Assembly (NCBI RefSeq): GCF_001898325.1
Contig: NZ_MKTR01000014.1
Span: 102,531-166,530, forward strand
Origin: Microbacterium sp. 67-17
GTDB taxonomy: Bacteria; Actinomycetota; Actinomycetes; Actinomycetales; Microbacteriaceae
Direction of reading: 5' to 3'
Length of the DNA stretch: 64,000 nucleotides
Within the stretch, counting starts at the first letter, position 1; each line of letters starts with the position of its first letter. Shown piece by piece: positions 61,873 through 64,000 of the stretch. A program made the position numbers and the translations under genes. The notes beneath the pieces are model-generated. The model saw nothing but the letters and a program-made list of their open reading frames with translations. It was not told where the DNA came from and did not search any database.

Positions 61873-63183
61873 CTAGGGGCGTCCCATGCCGTAGTAGGTC
61901 CAGCCGGCGGCGCGCCAGGCGTCTGCATCCAGGCAGTTGCGTCCGTCGACGATGACTCGTCCGTCGGTGAGCGTCGAGACGTGCTCGGGCGACATCTGCC
62001 GGCGGTATTCGTCCCATTCGGTCACGACGACGACCGCGTCTGACGACCGCAGGGCTTCGTCGCGGTCGGCGACGTAGTTGAGCTGCGGGTGCTTCGCCTG
62101 AGCGTTCGCGATCGCCTCGGGGTCGGTGACGGTGACCCACGCGCCGAGGCCGTGCAGGCGTACGGCGACGTCGAGTGCGGGGGAGTCGCGGATGTCGTCG
62201 CTGTGCGGCTTGAACGCGGCACCGAGCACGGTGACGTTCTTCTTGAACACGGATCCGCCGAGACCGTCGACCACCAGCTGTACGGCACGGTCACGGCGGC
62301 GCATGTTGATCTCGTCGATCTGACGTAGGAACGCGATCGACTCGCCGCGGCCGAGTTCTTCGGCGCGAGCCGAGAAGGCACGGATGTCTTTGGGGAGGCA
62401 TCCGCCACCGAAACCGATACCGGCGCCGAGGAACTTGCGCCCGATGCGGTCGTCGTGACCGATCGCGTCGGCGAGCTGGGTGACGTCGGCGCCGACGACC
62501 TCGGCGATCTCAGCCATCGCGTTGATGAACGAGATCTTCGTCGCCAGGAACGCGTTGGCCGACACCTTCACGAGTTCAGCGGTGGCAAGGTCTGTGACGA
62601 TGAACGGCGTGCCCTTCGCCACCGGCGGCGCGTACACCTCTTTCAGGATGTCGACAGCGGCGGCTCCAGCATCTGTTGACGGCACACCGACGACGAGCCG
62701 GTCGGGATCGATCGTGTCTTGCACGGCCCACCCCTCGCGGAGGAACTCCGGGTTCCACACGAGCGTCGCGCCCGTCGCCTCGACCCTCGGAGTCAGCTCG
62801 GCTGCGGTGCCGACAGGAACCGTCGACTTGCCTGCGACGATGTCGCCCTCCGAGAGGTAAGGCACGAGTGCGTCGACGGCGGCGTTCACGTACGTGAGGT
62901 CGGCGCCGTATCCGTCTCGCTGCTGCGGGGTGCCGACGCCGATGAAGTGAACCTTCGAGCCCTTCGCTTCGGCCATGTCGGTCGTGAAGCGCAGGCTACC
63001 GGATGCGACACCTTCGGCAAGGATCTCGGGTAGTCCGGGCTCGAAGAACGGCGCCTCACCCTTCGAGAGGGCGTCGATCTTGCGCTGGTCGACGTCGATG
63101 CCAACGACCTCATGCCCGATCGAGGCCATGGCTGCCGCGTGGACGGCTCCGAGGTATCCGCATCCGATGACAGAAAGCTTCAC
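61873..63183 (-). CDS. UDP-glucose 6-dehydrogenase
   Basis: Oxidises UDP-glucose to UDP-glucuronate using two NAD+, giving a precursor for acidic exopolysaccharides; 436 residues. NAD-binding GCGYLG (about 8-12) is followed by TPQQRDGYGADLTYV, NPEFLREGWAV, the catalytic Cys262 in GFGGGCLPKD and the C-terminal GAAFKPHSDDIRDSPALDV. A TAGGCT box (63190-63195, minus strand) ends 6 nt before the GTG start. Nucleotide-sugar dehydrogenases of closely related type (UDP-ManNAc, GDP-mannose) cannot be fully excluded, but the motif set fits the UDP-glucose enzyme. Confidence 0.93.
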   Translation of the reverse strand: MKLSVIGCGYLGAVHAAAMASIGHEVVGIDVDQRKIDALSKGEAPFFEPGLPEILAEGVASGSLRFTTDMAEAKGSKVHFIGVGTPQQRDGYGADLTYVNAAVDALVPYLSEGDIVAGKSTVPVGTAAELTPRVEATGATLVWNPEFLREGWAVQDTIDPDRLVVGVPSTDAGAAAVDILKEVYAPPVAKGTPFIVTDLATAELVKVSANAFLATKISFINAMAEIAEVVGADVTQLADAIGHDDRIGRKFLGAGIGFGGGCLPKDIRAFSARAEELGRGESIAFLRQIDEINMRRRDRAVQLVVDGLGGSVFKKNVTVLGAAFKPHSDDIRDSPALDVAVRLHGLGAWVTVTDPEAIANAQAKHPQLNYVADRDEALRSSDAVVVVTEWDEYRRQMSPEHVSTLTDGRVIVDGRNCLDADAWRAAGWTYYGMGRP

Positions 63184-63189
63184 GCGCCA

Positions 63190-63195
63190 AGCCTA
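63190..63195 (-). promoter_or_regulatory. -10 box (TAGGCT) for a leaderless UDP-glucose dehydrogenase mRNA
   Basis: On the minus strand TAGGCT ends exactly 6 nt before the GTG at 63183. Confidence 0.55.
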
Positions 63196-63271
63196 GGGGG
63201 CGCATGTGACGCGAAAGTGACGCACAGGCGTCGTGAGGGCTCGAGAGCGGTCGCGCGCAACAATCCCACTC

Positions 63272-63277
63272 CACAAT
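63272..63277 (+). promoter_or_regulatory. -10 box (CACAAT) for a leaderless Nudix mRNA
   Basis: CACAAT ends 6 nt before ATG 63284. It is divergent from the dehydrogenase promoter, about 80 bp away. Confidence 0.45.
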
Positions 63278-63283
63278 GGACCC

Positions 63284-63778
63284 ATGACCTACCTATCTGA
63301 CGACCTGTATCGCCAGATCGAGCAGTCGATGCCGATCGCATGCGTCGACTTCGTCGCGATTCGCACCGCCCTCAATGGGACGCGCGAGTACGGTCTGATT
63401 CGGCGCCACTCACCGTACGGCGAGGTCTGGTGCCACCTGGGCGGCCGCATCCAGCGCGGCGAGACGATCGCTCAAGCTCTCCAGCGTCACGCCAACGACG
63501 CCCTCGACGCCGGACTCGACCTTCCGATCGATCCGCAGCCCCTCTATACCTACCAGTGGTTTCCTGCGACGGACTCCCCGACCGACGGCACCCCGTTCGG
63601 CCGTGACGAACGAAAGCACTCCATTGGAATGGCGTTCCTGATCGAACTCACGGGAGATCCGTCGCCCCGCAATGAAGCTCTCGACTTTGCGTGGTTCACG
63701 AGCGCAACCATTCCCGAAGATGTCTGGCCCGGATGCGAGCACCTCTTCGCGAAACTCGGACTCCTCGCGCGTCAGTGA
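63284..63778 (+). CDS. Nudix-fold protein, GDP-mannose mannosyl hydrolase-like
   Basis: A 164-residue Nudix-fold protein. The box region reads LGGRIQRGETIAQALQRHA, then NDALDAG: the leading GG and Glu are kept, but the REUXEE core is replaced (RH, ND). Loss of these residues is known for GDP-mannose mannosyl hydrolases (Gmm), which belong to exopolysaccharide loci, and the overall layout (MPIACVDFVAIRT, HSIGMAFLIELTGDPS, FAWFTSATIPEDVWPGCE) fits that group. The ATG at 63284 has a -10 box 6 nt before it. It ends 7 bp inside the convergent sugar-transferase gene. Confidence 0.75.
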   Translation: MTYLSDDLYRQIEQSMPIACVDFVAIRTALNGTREYGLIRRHSPYGEVWCHLGGRIQRGETIAQALQRHANDALDAGLDLPIDPQPLYTYQWFPATDSPTDGTPFGRDERKHSIGMAFLIELTGDPSPRNEALDFAWFTSATIPEDVWPGCEHLFAKLGLLARQ

Positions 63779-64000
63779 GCTGTCTCTCCCGGCGCGAGTG
63801 CCGCCCGGGCAGTCTTGAGCAAGATGGTGAGATCTCCCACGAGCGTCCAGTTCTCGACATAAGAGAGATCGAGACGCACGCTCTCGTCCCACGACAGAGA
63901 TGACCGACCGCTGACTTGCCACAACCCAGTGATGCCGGGCTTCATCAGGAAGCGGCGGTGTACGTGCTCGGCGTACTGCTCGACTTCGCGAGGGAGCGGC
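63772..64000 (-). CDS. Sugar-phosphate transferase, C-terminal part (runs off the window)
   Basis: The last 75 codons and stop of a second polyprenyl-phosphate sugar transferase are seen on the minus strand; the rest lies beyond 64,000. PLPREVEQYAEHVHRRFL, MKPGITGLWQVSGRS and LDLSYVENWTLVGDL match the end of the enzyme at 51118-52512 almost motif for motif. The 3' end overlaps the convergent Nudix gene by 7 bp. This suggests that a polysaccharide locus continues to the right. Confidence 0.9.
   Translation of the reverse strand, partial: PLPREVEQYAEHVHRRFLMKPGITGLWQVSGRSSLSWDESVRLDLSYVENWTLVGDLTILLKTARAALAPGETAH

Overview
The window comes from a high-GC actinobacterium. Gene order, protein signatures and the frequent heptamer GGATGCC/GGCATCC all point to Microbacteriaceae, most likely Microbacterium or a close relative. 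This is inferred from the sequence alone. No tRNA, rRNA, CRISPR array, insertion sequence or prophage was recognised.

Region 1 (1-15.6 kb and 25.2-28.6 kb) is the ribosomal-protein supercluster: the 3' part of fusA, then tuf, the S10 operon (rpsJ to rpsQ), the spc operon (rplN to rplO, secY, adk, map) and the alpha operon (infA, rpmJ, rpsM, rpsK, rpoA, rplQ). It departs from the common layout in three ways. A sortase-type surface protein gene sits between tuf and rpsJ. No rpsN lies between rplE and rpsH, where a hairpin is found instead. About 8.9 kb of envelope and accessory genes separates map from infA: two tandem thioredoxin-fold (DsbA-like) proteins, a 1,920-residue wall-anchored protein with six lamin-tail domains, a phytase-like domain and a 5'-nucleotidase, and an AbiEi/DUF559-like gene flanked by clusters of a TGAGACACC-type repeat.

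Region 2 (28.6-42.7 kb) holds a GNAT protein, an OatA-like acyltransferase, truA, and then a cluster that looks like a regulated beta-glucan exopolysaccharide system. The cluster contains two related lipoproteins, two membrane proteins ending in degenerate GGDEF-like domains, a membrane sensor kinase, a processive family-2 glycosyltransferase, a response regulator with an unusually long Pro/Gln linker, and a membrane-anchored GH6 endoglucanase.

Region 3 (42.7-55.4 kb) holds an EEP-fold phosphodiesterase, a 45-residue membrane protein, a DUF4012 protein, a HipA-like kinase with no HipB, and a universal stress protein flanked by two membrane-tethered receiver-like proteins. It continues with a CPBP protease, a polyprenyl sugar-phosphate transferase, a DUF2510 membrane protein, an NRDE protein and coaBC.

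Region 4 (55.4-64 kb) starts with a small-molecule glycosyltransferase cassette (membrane protein, TetR, MGT-type glycosyltransferase) lying between two direct repeats of about 250-360 bp. The left repeat is an intact small coiled-coil gene and the right one is its broken copy. Then follow an AAA-ATPase-like remnant, a DUF222/HNH gene whose 3' end is a 51-bp tandem repeat, a DUF4287 protein, a SnoaL-like protein, UDP-glucose dehydrogenase, a Nudix protein of GDP-mannose-hydrolase type and the 3' end of a second sugar-phosphate transferase. An exopolysaccharide locus probably continues beyond base 64,000.

Across regions 2-4 at least nine genes have a TANNNT-like -10 box exactly 6 nt before the start codon, so leaderless mRNAs appear to be common in this organism.
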